From positions 42,020,425 to 42,084,424 of the forward strand of contig CM075771.1 in NCBI GenBank assembly GCA_037974665.1: a DNA stretch of 64,000 nucleotides, written 5' to 3'. Position 1 is the first letter of the stretch; each line of letters begins with the position of its first letter. A model generated the notes under the pieces. The model had not been told where the DNA came from. It was given only the letters and a program-made list of their open reading frames with translations, and made no database searches. The position numbers were made by a program, and so were the translations under genes. The stretch comes from Ehretia macrophylla (lineage: Eukaryota; Streptophyta; Magnoliopsida; Boraginales; Ehretiaceae). This document shows positions 63,135 through 64,000 of the stretch, piece by piece.

Positions 63135-63858
63135 GTATAGCTTTAAATGGTTGTGTTAATGCTTTCAGTAATTGCTTATTGTATTGATTGTTTGTCTTGA
63201 TTGCTTATTTATCAGTTATATTGCTTAAACGGTCTTATTTGCATTGCACGACTTTCTTTCTCTCCAATTCGATATATGTCTCGCCCTCACTGAGTATACG
63301 TGTTGTGTATACTCACTCCTCACCACCACATTTCAGGAAATGCCATGTTAGCTAGAAAGTTCGTGATTTCGTGAAAGTCCGTGCTTGAAGAATTGTCCTG
63401 CGTGCCTATGTGACTAGAGTTGTCAAAGTTGTAAAGTTGTATGCTTTTATGTATTATATGTATTTAATGTTAAAGGGGATGTAATTTAAGTTTCATTAGA
63501 TTATGCATTTAGTTAAGGTAGCTTAACTTCAATGTATATTTGTAATGACAAAGGAAATGAGATAAAAAGGTATGATAGTCTAGCTTATGAAATAGGTTGG
63601 TGTAGTTTAATTGCTAAGCTTGAATGTATAATTACTTGTGATTTGCTTGTTGTGAACCAAGGCTCGGATGGCCTTGAGGTGGTTGAATGTTTGGACATGG
63701 TATTGGTCCACTTATATGCTGTCGCAGGTTTTACATTTCGCCTAGAAACATGGGAGACTCCGTCCGTTTTCCCTGAAAATTATTCCCGGGTTTTGGTTTG
63801 GGTTGTGAATAGATTGATTGTTAGAACTCCCGGTCTCGAGAGGGATAGGGGTGTTACA

Positions 63859-64000
63859 CCAAGCCCTACGCCCTCGGTTTGAGGGCCTAGCCTCTACGTG
63901 AAGCGAAGTTGTCTTGCCCAAGTTGCCGTCCGATTCGATAATAGAAATGTGATGGATTAGGTTGTCGTCCTTTTCGCTACTCACGACGGACGATCTAGGA
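63859..64000. repeat. 341-bp satellite, array 6 (runs off the window)
   Basis: Resumes at CCAAGCCCTACGCCCTCGG, exactly where array 5 stopped, after one copy of the CCAAG duplication. Less than half a monomer is visible. Confidence 0.93.

Larger units (their letters stand above)
54723..63858 (+). mobile_element. C2: solo LTR of family C, split by B1
   Basis: Begins TGTGATAACCCGAACCCGG and ends GGGGTGTTACA, flanked by CCAAG at 54718-54722 and 63859-63863. Without B1 it is about 2637 bp (54723-56640 and 63140-63858), roughly 300 bp shorter than the C1 LTRs and noticeably diverged. It lies opposite in orientation to C1. No internal region is present, so two LTRs recombined and left one. It contains CTCACTGAGTATACG...TTTCAG|G near 63290-63345, the same layout as in A, B and D. 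In C the frame after CAG|G is short and not acidic. Confidence 0.88.

Overview
The window is plant nuclear heterochromatin, most likely pericentromeric, from a flowering plant I cannot name to species. I see no host gene, rRNA, tRNA or CRISPR array. Two things fill it: a tandem satellite with a very regular 341-bp monomer, and LTR retrotransposons inserted into that satellite and into each other. The plant assignment rests on Ty3/gypsy chromovirus pol genes of Tekay/Del type, primer-binding sites matching plant initiator tRNA-Met, 2.4-3.7 kb LTRs with 5-bp target duplications, and nested insertion.

Layout, left to right. Satellite array 1 (1-4008) contains an 87-bp retroelement relic at 1532-1618. 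Element A1 (4009-24788) is a ~3.6 kb solo LTR, duplication CTGTG. It is split by C1 (5967-23114, minus strand, duplication CTAGT), a non-autonomous LTR element. C1 is split by D1 (9267-19024, minus strand, duplication CGAAT), a structurally complete chromovirus with a decayed gag-pol. Satellite array 2 (24789-30019) follows, then solo LTR A2 (30020-33588), array 3 (33589-37358), LTR A3 (37359-41067), array 4 (41068-48203), LTR A4 (48204-51885) and array 5 (51886-54722). C2 (54723-63858, duplication CCAAG) is a solo LTR of the C family. It is split by B1 (56641-63134, minus strand, duplication GTATA), a young, internally deleted chromovirus that also carries a TRIM-like segment. Array 6 starts at 63859 and runs off the window.

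None of the genes works as a pathway. The only recognisable proteins are gag, protease, reverse transcriptase, RNase H, integrase and chromodomain pieces of D1 and B1, all on the minus strand and all broken or partial. A and C show no coding region and would need trans-acting proteins to move.

The most interesting points are these. (1) The LTRs of families A and B share a ~200-bp module (a perfect palindrome, then ~115 bp later a GGGTCGTAG block), and C has part of it. (2) In A, B and D a CAG|G site in the LTR is followed by a short open acidic peptide frame. (3) A3-array 4-A4 forms an LTR-satellite-LTR composite whose outer flanks match as one insertion site. (4) B1 is a chimera with a 236-bp TRIM-like LTR. 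(5) The satellite shows a 3-mer higher-order repeat and a 2-kb block duplicated 4074 bp apart. Divergence figures below are counts by eye, not alignments.
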